DNA of 64,000 nucleotides from Wolbachia endosymbiont (group A) of Rhinocyllus conicus (GCF_947250775.1 NZ_OX366349.1:248001-312000); one strand, 5' to 3'; counted from the stretch's first letter, positions 16,960-26,410 are shown. Notes: generated from the letters alone by a model not told the origin. Translations and numbers: made by a program.

Positions 16960-18369
16960 ATTATCTCTTGATTGGTAGTAACGTCAGAATCAAAACTTAA
17001 TCCCAAGGAACTAGCACGTCTTTGATCTTCGGCAATTTCTTGGTCTATTTCCTCTACATCATAACCAAGTTCTGATACCACTTCTGACCTGCTCTTAAAT
17101 CCATTTCTTACTGCCATTTGCTGTGCTTGCTGGTCTTTTAGTGGATCTACGTAAGCACACCCTTGCGGTATCCATTTTACCTCTTTTGCTGTTTCTTTTG
17201 CCCAATTTTCACCTATGTCCAGTTCTCCAGAGAGTAGTGCTAATTCTAGCCACCTATTCCATACTGGTCGGCAAAGCTGATATACTACCACGTTATGCTG
17301 TAACATTCCGCACCTCCGACGAAACTCTATTAACCCAGCTCGGATTGATGAATAATTGACACCACTTAGATCTCCTGTTAGCTGCTCGTAAGTTATTCCC
17401 ATGCCTACTGCTATTGCTCTGAGCTGCTGTTTCATGAATGCTTCATAACTTCCTCCAACATCTGATGGTTCTGAAAATTTGATATCTTCCCCTGGGTCTA
17501 AAAGTTGCATCGTTCCAGGTTCTAAACCCGATAATGCTACCCCTTGTTCATTACTTTCTCCTTCTCCCATGATGTTCGCTTCAGGATCAAGTCTGGTAAT
17601 AAATCCCGCAAACATCGCTGCAGTCTTTTTTCTCACTAATTCCGCATCGTCATATTGATCAAGTTCGTAGAGCTTTAACAGTACACTGGACAACCACGGT
17701 ACTCCTCGAATCTGCCCAGGTCTTAGTGGCCTGTAGATATGTAAAACATCATTTGCTGGCACTCTCACCGATTCACCAAACGAGCCTTCACCTGGATGTT
17801 CTCGAAAAAGGTAATACGCTTCCCTCTGCCCAAGCCTATTGAACTCAATCCCGTTTCTAATTACATTACCGTTGGCAAGGGTTTGATTGCTCTTATTGTC
17901 TAAATGCTCTGATTCCAGTACTTGCAGTTGCAACGGCACACAAAGACCATCTTCTCGTTTTCTTGTTCGGAGTCTTACAAAACATTCCCCTCCCTCTATC
18001 ATGCTCCTACAAACCAAAGCTTGTAATCCATAAAAATCACTCACTCCGCTACTGTCTGCTTCATCTGTCCATCTCAGCCATAATTCTTGGATTTTTTTCC
18101 TAAACTCTCCATCTTTAGCTTTTGATTGCGGTTTTATCCCTGTTCCAACGCAATTACTCACTATCGTATCGATTATGTTTGCCGCATAGGAGTTCTTTCT
18201 TACCATATCTCGAGAGCGGCTACGTAAGTGCTCAAGGCTCTGAGAGAGTAAGCTATTTATACTTCCTGACTCTGGTTGAAAGTGCAATAATCTCCTTCCT
18301 GAACCTCCATGCTGAACCTTTAGACTTTGGTGGTTTGCGGAATAATTGCTTGAATGATTTTAGTAGCAT
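16956..18369 (-). CDS. phage portal protein, probable N-terminal frameshift
   Basis: The main frame (16956-18287, opening at TTG) is a lambda-type portal: SRDMVRKNSYAANIIDTIVSN, LVCRSMIEGGECFVRL, VLHIYRPLRPGQIRGVPWL and YSSIRAGLIEFRR. It has no ATG near its start. An ATG at 18369 overlaps the upstream stop (TAATG) and encodes MLLKSFKQLFRKPPKSK in another frame. The portal frame resumes just after with QHGGSGRRLLHFQP. The simplest reading is a frameshift in the first 20 codons, near 18315-18325. The portal forms the head vertex through which DNA passes. Confidence 0.85.
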
Positions 18370-18924
18370 TACTTTTCCTTATCTGAAACTTTCGATAATT
18401 CAGCTTCTAACTCTTCTATTGTTGGCAAAGCTGTTTTGATGTTTTCTGGTAGATTTTCAGTTATTCGATATTCCGCTAATCCTATTGGTTTATTTATGTC
18501 TTTGAGTGTATATTTAGCAAGTACATCGTCTTTAGATTTACATAAGATTAACCCTATAGAGGGTTGATCTGTCGAGTGCTTCAGTAAATCGTCAACTGCG
18601 GAAAGATAAAAATTCATTTTACCTGCATACTCTGGTTTAAAATCTTTATCTTTTAGTTCAATTACTATGAAGCAACGTAACTTTAAATGATAGAATAATA
18701 AATCAATATAAAAGTCTTTATTACCAACATCTAAATGAAATTGTCTACCAACAAATGCAAATCCCTCACCGAGTTCTAACAGAAATTTTTCCATATGCCC
18801 TACAAGTCCCTTTTCTACTTCTCTTTCGTGAGCATCCTTACCTATACTTAAAAAATCAAAAATATATGGATCTTTTAATGTGTAATGTGCTAGATCGGAT
18901 TGTGGAGATGGTAATTTTTCTTCA
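18369..18924 (-). pseudogene. DUF1016/YhcG-type PD-(D/E)xK nuclease, N-terminus lost
   Basis: The frame reads LPSPQSDLAHYTLKDPYIFDF (split here for length) and then DAHEREVEKGLVGHMEKFLLELGEGFAFVG, YIDLLFYHLKLRCFIVIELK and KPEYAGKMNFYLS, ending SKVSDKEK. This is the C-terminal nuclease domain of the DUF1016 family, with D and E-x-K catalytic residues visible. The coding frame begins abruptly at the 5' end of a group II intron and has no start codon. The N-terminal domain, about 150 residues in intact relatives, is absent. An internal ATG at 18794 could give a shorter product. Confidence 0.82.
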
Positions 18925-20150
18925 GTGCGACCTGGAAGGTCATGGTTTTGTGGTGGTTAAATTCCATCTTCCCAGACATCAGGGATAATGTATATCTCAC
19001 ATTTCAAAGAGTGGCAACCTCTGGGATGCAAGCATGAGATAAAAGCAGGTAACACTAAATCTCGTGGTGAATCCCTGCAAACAGAGTTAGATATGATTAC
19101 GAGAGAAACCTATGTTTGAATTGTCGTCAAAGCATAATATGCGAAAAGAGATTGAACTACGCATAGACCAAAATGGTACGAAGCAAAAAGGGAACTAAAG
19201 ATTGAAGACTTTAGTTATTGATGTTCCAAGCTTCCGGCAAATAGTAGGAATCTAAGTTTAACGTGAAACGAAGCCATGGAACAGAGTAACCACATAGAAG
19301 CTCTTATATTCATTAAAATATAAGTAAGTAGCCAGCCACAAGCTACTATGTGGAAGGATTGTTTAAGAAGCTAATGCCCAAAGTAATATCTGGGATATGC
19401 AGACGTAAACACTTTAATTTGGAAGGTAAAGTGGTGAATAGTAGTGAATATGTTATGGACCAGCAAAAAGTTAGATATGAATGGAATGGAATTCCTTGGC
19501 GCAAGCTAAAGAAATCTTCATTTAAGCTACAAAAACGAATTTACCAAGCTTCTAAATGTAATGATATCAAAAAGATGCATAATCTTCAGAGATTATTACT
19601 CAAATCAACAAGTGCAAAAACACTCGCTGTTAAGAAAGTAACACAGGACAATAGGGGGAAGAAGACTGCAGGTATTGATGGAAAAGCTAACCTTAATCAA
19701 AAAGAAAGATTACAACTATCATATTTTTTAGATATAAAAGAAAAAGCAAAGCCATCAAGACGTGTCTGGATTCCAAAATCTGGTAAGCCATCGGAGCATC
19801 GCCCACTTGGTATACCCACTATATCGTGTCGAGCAAAACAAACACTTGTAAAAATGGCTTTAGAACCAGAATGGGAGGCAAAACTTGAGCCAAACACTTA
19901 TGGTTTTAGACCTGGTAGATCATGTCATGATGCAATTGAAGCCATATTTGATGTGCTAAAACAGAAAACAGCATATGTATTAGATGCTGATATTTCTGGA
20001 TGCTTTGACAATATTAACCATAATAAATTGCTTGAAAAGCTCAATACCACACCAACATTAAAGAAAATCATAAAAGGATGGTTAGGAGCTGGTGTTATGG
20101 AAGATGGAAAGCTTCAATCCACAAAACGTGGTACAATTCAAGGAGGGACG
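18925..20150 (+). mobile_element. group II intron, 5' part (3' part missing)
   Basis: The intron begins GTGCGACCTGG, a good match to the GUGYG 5' end of bacterial group II introns, exactly where the DUF1016 coding frame breaks off. About 420 nt of non-coding, structured-looking DNA precede the reverse transcriptase frame. The intron is opposite in sense to the gene it interrupts. It is cut at 20150 by the serine-recombinase element; domains V and VI and the 3' splice site are not seen in the window, so it cannot splice. Confidence 0.8.
19350..20150 (+). pseudogene. group II intron reverse transcriptase, truncated
   Basis: The product shows RT motifs: VKKVTQDNRGKKTAGIDG, RVWIPKSGKPSEHRPLGIP, KLEPNTYGFRPGRSCHDAI, the first catalytic aspartate in YVLDADISGCFDN, and RGTIQGGTI. 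It is cut right after GGTI by the serine-recombinase element, before the YADD catalytic motif and the maturase domain. The frame runs 11 residues into the element and stops at 20183. It must be inactive. Confidence 0.9.
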
Positions 20151-22110
20151 ATTACCCCGCCAACAATGTTGCAAAAAACGTAAAATTAGAGAAAAGCATT
20201 TCTCGAAAACTTCTATGTCCAAAAACAAGAGTGCCATTTATTTATAGTGCCAACAATCAATTAACCATCAGTTTCAATGAATGATATGAACATATTATTT
20301 CAAGGAAAGTTCATGGGAAATAAGAGATTAGCTATACGGATTAGCTGTAGCTATGAAACTAACCGGTTGGCAGAAAAGTATTTGTTAGATGCTTATGAAA
20401 AAGCCGTGTCAAAGCAAGTAAGCCAAAAAAATTTAAAACATAAAAATGGGATTCAAGGAGGATCAAATGGTAACAGTGAGTTTATATGCAAGAGTTTCTT
20501 CGGGGAAACAAGCACAAGAAAATACAATAGCAAGTCAAGTTGCAGCTTTAGAGAAGCAAATTAGTACGGATGGATACAAATTATTAAGTGAGTATAAATT
20601 TATTGATAATGGCTACAGTGGATCTAATCTAGTCCGTCCTGATCTAGAAAAGTTACGTGATAAAGTAACAGAAGGTAAAATTGATAGAATTTACATTCAT
20701 TCACCTGATCGCTTATCTAGAAAATATGCATATCAAATGGTATTACTTGAAGAATTTGAGAAAGCAGGAGCAGAAACGGTTTTCTTAAATTATGAGATTA
20801 ACGATAATCCAGAATCTCAATTGCTGTTACAAATGCAAGGTATGATAGCAGAATATGAACGAGCGAAAATTATGGAACGAAGTCGTCGCGGAAAGATTTA
20901 TGCAGCTAATAAAGGTTGTGTAAGCGTAATGGGAGGAGCTCCTTATGGTTATCGTTATATAGATAAATATATGGGAGGAGGACAAGCTTTATTTGAAATA
21001 AACGAAGAAGAAGCTAATGTTGTTAGGAAAGTATTTTTGTGGATAGGAAGAGAAAGGACAAGTATTGGGGAAGTGTGTCGTCGGCTAAACACTATGTCTA
21101 TTATAACACGAACAGGAAAAAAGTACTGGGATAGAAGTGTGATTTGGGGTATGTTAAAAAATCCTGCTTACAAAGGACAAGCGGCTTTTGGTAAAACAAA
21201 AGTAGGTATAAAGTTACAACATATCAGACCACAGAAACATTCTTGTGAACAACCGAAAGATAATTACTCTACCTATTCTGTTGAAAAAGCAAATTGGATT
21301 TATGTTAAAGTGCCAAATATAGTGGACGAAGATGTATTTGATATAGTTCAAGAACAATTAGCTGAGAATAGAAAAATAGCAAGGACAAGAGAAAGAGGAG
21401 CAAAATATTTACTACAAGGTTTAATCGTATGTAAGCGTTGTCGTTATGCATATTACGGAAGTCCTGTAAGAAATAAGCGAGGAGAAAAAATTGATCATTA
21501 TGCTTATTATCGTTGTATTGGTAGAGATTCTTACCGTTTTGGTGGTAATAAAATTTGTGATAATAAACACATTCGTACAGATGCATTAGAAACAGCCGTT
21601 TGGGAAGAGGTTAAGCATTTATTGAAAAATCCAAATAGGGTTTTAGAAGAATACAGGCGTAGACTTTCAGAGCTTAAAAAATCATCATGGGATCAAAAAA
21701 GCGATTTACTAGAGAAACAAGAAAATAAATTAAAACGTGGTATTGCTAGACTTATTGATAGTTATGCTCAAGAATATATTAATCAAGAAGAATTTGAACC
21801 ACGAATTAAAGCAATGAAACAAAGTTTAAAAACAATTGAAGAGGAGAAGAAAAGGATATTCGATCAAAAGAAATTAAAACAGGAATTAACTTTGGTTGTA
21901 ACCAATTTAGAAGACTTTTCTTCCAATATTACATCAAACCTTGATAACGCAGACTGGCTAACTAAACGTGATATTATTAGAACGTTAGTCAAGAGAATTG
22001 AAATTAACCTTGAGGACGTAAATGTGGTATTTCGTGTAAAAGAGCTACCAAACTCTCCTGGAAATAATCGAGAAGAAAAGAAAAATTTGCAACATTGTTG
22101 GCGGGGTAAT
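20151..22110 (+). mobile_element. serine-recombinase mobile element, copy 2 (1,960 bp)
   Basis: The segment is the same length as copy 1 and I saw no difference on reading. It carries the same 25-bp terminal inverted repeats starting ATTACCCCGCC. It sits inside the intron RT gene. The right flank is a hairpin-repeat cluster instead of the rest of the RT gene, so either a deletion accompanied insertion or the two copies have exchanged flanks. Confidence 0.85.
20313..20564 (+). CDS. small protein before the serine recombinase, copy 2
   Basis: This is the second copy of the 83-aa protein at 1581-1832, with the same AGGAAAG ribosome site and the same overlap with the recombinase start. See the first copy for what can be seen in it. 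Its conservation in both elements shows only that they are recent copies. Evidence that it is a real gene comes from the diverged relative at 5730-5978. Confidence 0.55.
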   Translation: MGNKRLAIRISCSYETNRLAEKYLLDAYEKAVSKQVSQKNLKHKNGIQGGSNGNSEFICKSFFGETSTRKYNSKSSCSFREAN

Positions 22111-22179
22111 GACGAGGCTTATCGTCATACCACCGTGAACCGTCATACCGCGATTCATTCGCGGTATCTCTTAGCATAG
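20467..22179 (+). CDS. large serine recombinase, copy 2 with altered C-terminus
   Basis: The protein is the same as copy 1 through HCWRGN, the last codon of the mobile element. Because the element ends without a stop codon, translation continues into the flanking hairpin repeat for 22 more residues (DEAYRHTTVNRH and on) and stops at 22179. The resolvase, recombinase and zinc-ribbon regions are intact, so activity is possible. The start is placed at ATG 20467 behind AAGGAGG. Confidence 0.92.
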   Translation: MVTVSLYARVSSGKQAQENTIASQVAALEKQISTDGYKLLSEYKFIDNGYSGSNLVRPDLEKLRDKVTEGKIDRIYIHSPDRLSRKYAYQMVLLEEFEKAGAETVFLNYEINDNPESQLLLQMQGMIAEYERAKIMERSRRGKIYAANKGCVSVMGGAPYGYRYIDKYMGGGQALFEINEEEANVVRKVFLWIGRERTSIGEVCRRLNTMSIITRTGKKYWDRSVIWGMLKNPAYKGQAAFGKTKVGIKLQHIRPQKHSCEQPKDNYSTYSVEKANWIYVKVPNIVDEDVFDIVQEQLAENRKIARTRERGAKYLLQGLIVCKRCRYAYYGSPVRNKRGEKIDHYAYYRCIGRDSYRFGGNKICDNKHIRTDALETAVWEEVKHLLKNPNRVLEEYRRRLSELKKSSWDQKSDLLEKQENKLKRGIARLIDSYAQEYINQEEFEPRIKAMKQSLKTIEEEKKRIFDQKKLKQELTLVVTNLEDFSSNITSNLDNADWLTKRDIIRTLVKRIEINLEDVNVVFRVKELPNSPGNNREEKKNLQHCWRGNDEAYRHTTVNRHTAIHSRYLLA

Positions 22180-22300
22180 ATCCCGCTAACACGTAGCGGG
22201 ATGACGAGCTTATCGTCATGCCGCCACGAACCGTCATACCGCGATTCATTCGCGGTATCTCGGCATAGATTCCGCTAACACGTAGCGGTATGACGGTTGT
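22111..22300. repeat. cluster of GCGGTAT/GTAGCGGGAT hairpin repeats
   Basis: Two near-tandem blocks each contain the hairpin ACCGCGATTCATTCGCGGT and the hairpin CCGCTAACACGTAGCGG, with TATCGTCAT spacers. Relatives occur at 30.84-30.99 kb and 43.54-43.60 kb. The open frames here are by-products of palindromes. Hairpins of this kind are widespread in Wolbachia intergenic DNA. Confidence 0.85.
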
Positions 22301-22314
22301 CGTTTAACTATAAA

Positions 22315-22798
22315 TATTAAGAAATTTACCAAACAAAAAAAAGGCAAAAGAAGCCCTAGTCATTGTCTACTTTCAGTATTGGCGTTTTTTAAGTCTTAAA
22401 CACTGCAATTTAGCTGCTTTTAAATGCAACTCACCTTTGTTTAAATGTTTAAGAAATTTACTAAGCAGAAAAAAAGGCAAAAGAAACCCCGTGGTAATTA
22501 GTGTTCACTCCCTAATCCTGCAAATTGGCGTACTATACTGTCTTAAACGACTTATAAGCGCGTTTCAGCTTATATAGGTAAAAACCTAGAAATGTTGTGA
22601 AGACATAAGGTGCACATAGTGCAAAAAATTAAAAATAAGACGCCAACTACGTTGTTTTCTTGCTGTTTAATCTGCACAGATGAAGATAACTGAATACCTT
22701 CAGTTTCATGATAAAGGGGCTGGCGAAGGGTGTCAAGTAAGTTTTTTCGTTTCTATTCCCAATAAAAGTTCGTTATATGGTTATGCAAGAAGTCTAAT
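22315..22798 (-). repeat. dispersed promoter-bearing repeat, copy C (inverted)
   Basis: This is an inverted copy of the repeat at 950-1400, including both T-rich blocks. On the minus strand the promoter reads TTGACA (22731-22736), 17 nt, TATCAT (22708-22713). The promoter-proximal flank to about 22798 is shared with copy B. The folate operon ends just beyond it. Confidence 0.8.
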
Positions 22799-22819
22799 AG
22801 CAGATTTTTAAGTTTCTCT

Positions 22820-23548
22820 TTAACTCTTTAACCAGCGGGCTCCCATGAGGAGAGGAGAGTAAAGATCTTTTTTCATAGATATCTTAACACTTTTTTCTTC
22901 TTTTGTAGTTGGCGGACGAGTAAGAAAGTGAACCTTTGGTGCACCACTAATTATTGCCATTGGTGTTTGCTCTGCCCCTTCTCCCATAACTAAAACAGCA
23001 GATGTTGCCAGTGCATCAAGAAGATTGACTTGTGTTACTTGCAGTGATTGATTATAAAGATCTGGCTTGCCTATATAGGAATAAAGTGGTTCAAATCCAC
23101 ACCAACCAAGAGCAACGCCCGTAACCCCAAGGCGCATAGGTGTTACATTACTATCTGTAATCAAAATACCAAGATGTTTTATGCAGTGTTTTGTCTTGAG
23201 ATAGTTCCATATTGATAGAGCTGTTTTCTGAACATCTTTTGGATATAGAATATACACCTCATTACCATTTGATTCATCAATACCAGCAGATGGAATTAAG
23301 ATATTATCTTTAATCGTTAAACAGATACTGTGAGCCATATCAACAATTGCATCAGCTTCTCTTTTGATTAGCTCTTCTTTAGAACAAGCAGTTTTGCAAA
23401 CTACTTGTTTTTGACAAACGGAAATGATTTTTGATGTGATAGCAAGAACAACTTCCTCTCTTAGCAACTCTGAAACATAGCGATCAAGAACTTGCTCTAA
23501 TACTTCTCCACATTCAATGCGGTGGGTATAAATTGCTTCAATATGCAT
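22820..23548 (-). CDS. folC2: CofE-like folate glutamate ligase (FolC2 candidate)
   Basis: The 242-aa protein belongs by appearance to the coenzyme F420:L-glutamate ligase family: VVLAITSKIISVCQKQVV, then NILIPSAGIDESNGNEVYILYPKD, LGILITDSNVTPMRLGVTGVALG and GAPKVHFLTRP. Wolbachia makes no F420, and the gene ends a folate operon. A CofE-like protein was shown to replace FolC as folylpolyglutamate synthase in Chlamydia, and I infer the same here. Substrate and kinetics cannot be read from sequence. It follows folA by 1 bp. Confidence 0.8.
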   Translation of the reverse strand: MHIEAIYTHRIECGEVLEQVLDRYVSELLREEVVLAITSKIISVCQKQVVCKTACSKEELIKREADAIVDMAHSICLTIKDNILIPSAGIDESNGNEVYILYPKDVQKTALSIWNYLKTKHCIKHLGILITDSNVTPMRLGVTGVALGWCGFEPLYSYIGKPDLYNQSLQVTQVNLLDALATSAVLVMGEGAEQTPMAIISGAPKVHFLTRPPTTKEEKSVKISMKKDLYSPLLMGARWLKS

Positions 23549-23549
23549 A

Positions 23550-24029
23550 TTAACGTGTTAGCTTGCATATAGTATAGTCTTTTGTTTTGGTAAGAATAGT
23601 TTTATACCATCCATCAAGAAGTGTTAAGTTGAAATATACATCACCTTTATAAAGTCTGTGAATTTCTGTTATGATAAACTCTGAAATTAGATCATACTCC
23701 AAAAAAAGGTGCGCTATTTGTGCTCCACCAATCATGAAGATTTGAGGGTAACTCCAATTACCTTGGATTGACAAGAACTCTTGCATAGAAGAAACAATAG
23801 TGCATTCTATGCCTTTATTAAAACAAGGACTTAATTTGTTACGAGAAAAAACAATAGGCTTTAATATGTTTTGTGGTATTGTTTCAAATGTTTTTCTTCC
23901 CATAACAATAACTTGTTTGTCAGTCACCTGACGAAAATGATCTAACTCACTTGGATAATGCCAGGGCAATCCATTATTTATTCCAATTACCCCCTTGGGA
24001 TCAACAGCCATAATTCCGATAATCTTCAT
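23550..24029 (-). CDS. folA: dihydrofolate reductase
   Basis: The enzyme reduces dihydrofolate to tetrahydrofolate with NADPH. The 159-aa protein has the start MKIIGIMAVDPKGVIGINNGLPWHYPSELDHF (quoted in parts: GVIGINNGLPW is the substrate loop), VIVMGRKTFETIP and MIGGAQIAHLFL. Length and motif order are normal. It overlaps the folK-folP gene by 4 bp. Confidence 0.95.
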   Translation of the reverse strand: MKIIGIMAVDPKGVIGINNGLPWHYPSELDHFRQVTDKQVIVMGRKTFETIPQNILKPIVFSRNKLSPCFNKGIECTIVSSMQEFLSIQGNWSYPQIFMIGGAQIAHLFLEYDLISEFIITEIHRLYKGDVYFNLTLLDGWYKTILTKTKDYTICKLTR

Positions 24030-25324
24030 TCCTGTAAAGCAGCTTGAGCTACAAAAAATCGCATGTGATCACGCACATTATGCACTCGAAGGAAATCAAC
24101 CTTGTTGTGCAATGCAGATGATAAAGCAATTGTTTCTAAATCTCGGTTAAAGACAGGTTCTGTAGAAAAAGAAGAAATAAATGACTTTCTAGAATGACCA
24201 ACCAGAACTTTGCAGCCAAAACTTTGCAATGCTTCTATATTGCGTAAAAGCCAGATATTCTGATATAGAGATTTTCCAAAACCAATACCAGGATCAATAA
24301 TTATCGAGCTTTGATCAAAACCTAGGGTAAGTAACCTGCTAATGCTCTTCTCTGCCCAATTATTTATGATATCAATTGGGTCAGTGTCGTCTGGAATAAT
24401 GTTGTCTCTATGTGGTGGTATTGAAAGTGAATGCATAATAACGATGCTACATCCACTGCTAGCAATTGCTTTTAAGGTATTATTATCTAGAGCTTCCTTC
24501 TGATCGTTTACCCAGGCAATGTTGTAGTGTTCCAAAACATTTAAAATAACGTCTGGCCAGAAGCTATCAATGCTGACTTTAATATCACCAACTTTCATAT
24601 ACTGATTGAGATTATCAAGTACTGGCTTTAGACGTGCATACTCTTCCTCTGGGATCTGCATTAAAGATCCAGGTCTTGTTGATTGAGCACCAAGTTCAAC
24701 TATGCTTGCACCATCTGATAACAGCCGCAGTGCCTGCTTGGTTGCTTGATCTGAATCATAATAAAGACCACCATCTGAAAATGAATCAGGAGTAATATTG
24801 ACAATACCTACAAGCTCTGGTGAAAGCGTAAAACTCTTTAAAAAACAATCTTGAATGTTAGGGATATCATAAGCAACAGTACCGAACGTCTTGTTGATTA
24901 TTGGAGTATTATCCATAGGGCTCAGCATTGCCATCAAGTGAAGCAAAAATGGTCTGTTTATCAATTCTGGGTGAGGAATTCTAAGGTAGGGTGTATCGAG
25001 CGTTAGATCATCCCATAACAAAATATCCAAATCAATAACGCGAGGTGCCCACTTTTCATAGACCTGCAGGCGGCCAATATCACACTCAATTTGTTTTAGA
25101 CCTTTTAATAGCTCTTCGGGAGAAGAAGAACAACTTCCATAGACAATCATGTTGAGAAATGGCTTATCCCACTCAGGTGGAGCACCGTTTGGTAAAATGG
25201 CCTTAGTTTCCAGAATGATCGAAGACTTTAAATCTTTAAAATAGCGTTCCTTTAGTAACTGAGCAGCCCTTTGTAAATGGGAAAAGCGATTTCCTATATT
25301 TGAGCCAATAGAAATATAGATCAT
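24026..25324 (-). CDS. folKP: FolK-FolP fusion: HPPK and dihydropteroate synthase
   Basis: Residues 1-155 are 6-hydroxymethyl-dihydropterin pyrophosphokinase (YISIGSNIGNR, PFLNMIVYGSC, APRVIDLDILLW, IPHPELINRPFLL). Residues about 165-432 are dihydropteroate synthase (LVGIVNITPDSFSDGG, GASIVELGAQSTRPGS, IDPGIGFGKS, KVLVGHSRKSF). Together they activate pterin and join it to p-aminobenzoate. The fusion puts the two consecutive steps in one chain. It overlaps folB by one base. Confidence 0.95.
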   Translation of the reverse strand: MIYISIGSNIGNRFSHLQRAAQLLKERYFKDLKSSIILETKAILPNGAPPEWDKPFLNMIVYGSCSSSPEELLKGLKQIECDIGRLQVYEKWAPRVIDLDILLWDDLTLDTPYLRIPHPELINRPFLLHLMAMLSPMDNTPIINKTFGTVAYDIPNIQDCFLKSFTLSPELVGIVNITPDSFSDGGLYYDSDQATKQALRLLSDGASIVELGAQSTRPGSLMQIPEEEYARLKPVLDNLNQYMKVGDIKVSIDSFWPDVILNVLEHYNIAWVNDQKEALDNNTLKAIASSGCSIVIMHSLSIPPHRDNIIPDDTDPIDIINNWAEKSISRLLTLGFDQSSIIIDPGIGFGKSLYQNIWLLRNIEALQSFGCKVLVGHSRKSFISSFSTEPVFNRDLETIALSSALHNKVDFLRVHNVRDHMRFFVAQAALQE

Positions 25325-25719
25325 TAGTTATCTTCCTGTTCTTGTAATGTATTACAATAAGTAAAGAGAACACCTCCATGCACAACGGGAACGGGTGGTG
25401 CAACTTTGTGAGTAGTCACTCTTATGGAAGAAATAATATGTTTTTTTTGCACCAAAAGATTATTAATGGCTCTGTATATATCATGGGTTAAGTGCTCGAT
25501 TAAATTGAATTGCTTGCTTTGAACGAGAGATTGAATACTCTGAACTACCTCCAAGTAGCATATAGTATCCTCAAGCCGGTCAGTTGTAAGTCCTAAAGGG
25601 GGGGATTTAAAGGTAAAATCAATATTAACACTAACTAATTGAGAATGAAACTTCTCTTCTGCACTACATCCTAAATGAACCCAAAGCCGCAGGTCAGATA
25701 TAAGAAGATTACATTGCAT
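25324..25719 (-). CDS. folB: dihydroneopterin aldolase
   Basis: The 131-aa protein fits the FolB/FolX fold: LLISDLRLWVHLGCSAEEK, SVNIDFTFKSPP, TICYLEVVQSIQSLV and FNLIEHLTHDIYRAI with the conserved glutamate, and a terminal VRVTTHKVAPP-like strand. It makes 6-hydroxymethyl-dihydropterin for the next enzyme. It lies 31 bp after the CADD-like gene. Confidence 0.88.
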   Translation of the reverse strand: MQCNLLISDLRLWVHLGCSAEEKFHSQLVSVNIDFTFKSPPLGLTTDRLEDTICYLEVVQSIQSLVQSKQFNLIEHLTHDIYRAINNLLVQKKHIISSIRVTTHKVAPPVPVVHGGVLFTYCNTLQEQEDN

Positions 25720-25750
25720 TTTAATATCACTGAGTTTAATCTACTTACAA

Positions 25751-26410
25751 TTAATGACACACACTAGCGTTCATCATCCCGTCAAGAAAACCCCACAAGA
25801 GTTTTGCTCCTTTTTTAGCGCCTTGCATAGCTTTCTCTTGCTCTTCTTCGCTTAAGTCTGCAATAAGATTTGCACATTCCTCAGAATGCCATTCATCAGC
25901 ATGCATATGAACCGTAAAAAATTGAAGAGAACGCTCATCACTTATTGAATAGTGTCTTTTTAAACCTTCAATTTTAGACTTAGAAACCTCTGGAGTTTGA
26001 CGTTCATAAGCATAAAGTGCACCCAAACCGGAAGCAAAGTCTGATCGTACAATATCAAAGTAACCATCAACTAACTCCTGTGCCTCTTTAATCTGTGCAT
26101 CCTTATGGAGATCAGACCGTGTTACACCAAGCCCTTCAGCAAAACGTTTCCATAACTCTGGGTGATTTTCATCACCTTGTTCTTCTTCTATCAAATTACC
26201 AAGCAAAACCTGTCGCATTTTTAGATCTGGGCACAAAAAATGTATACCACTGATATAACGAGGAAACGCAGCAACGTGGTGATAATATTCTTTAGCATAG
26301 GTTTGTAAAGCTTGCAAGCTTAAGCTTCCTGTATTCCATGATTGGTAGAATGGATGATTTAGTAAGTGCAACTCATCTAACTTATTATTCAAAGATTTAG
26401 TAAATTCCAT
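25751..26410 (-). CDS. CADD-like p-aminobenzoate synthase (TenA/PqqC fold)
   Basis: The 219-aa protein resembles Chlamydia CADD, a haem-oxygenase-fold diiron enzyme that makes p-aminobenzoate from one of its own tyrosines. The metal ligands line up as E76, H83, E136, H168, D172 and H175 (motifs EEEQGDENH, AYERQ and HMHADEWH). Y22 in HPFYQSW and K146 match the sacrificed tyrosine and key lysine. It heads the folate operon, supplying pABA in a genome region with no pabABC genes. The alignment is from memory of the Chlamydia protein. Confidence 0.85.
   Translation of the reverse strand: MEFTKSLNNKLDELHLLNHPFYQSWNTGSLSLQALQTYAKEYYHHVAAFPRYISGIHFLCPDLKMRQVLLGNLIEEEQGDENHPELWKRFAEGLGVTRSDLHKDAQIKEAQELVDGYFDIVRSDFASGLGALYAYERQTPEVSKSKIEGLKRHYSISDERSLQFFTVHMHADEWHSEECANLIADLSEEEQEKAMQGAKKGAKLLWGFLDGMMNASVCH

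Noticed and set aside
22004..22249. 81-codon minus-strand frame at the end of recombinase copy 2
   Set aside because: It spans the element end and palindromic repeats; its residues come from hairpins read backwards.
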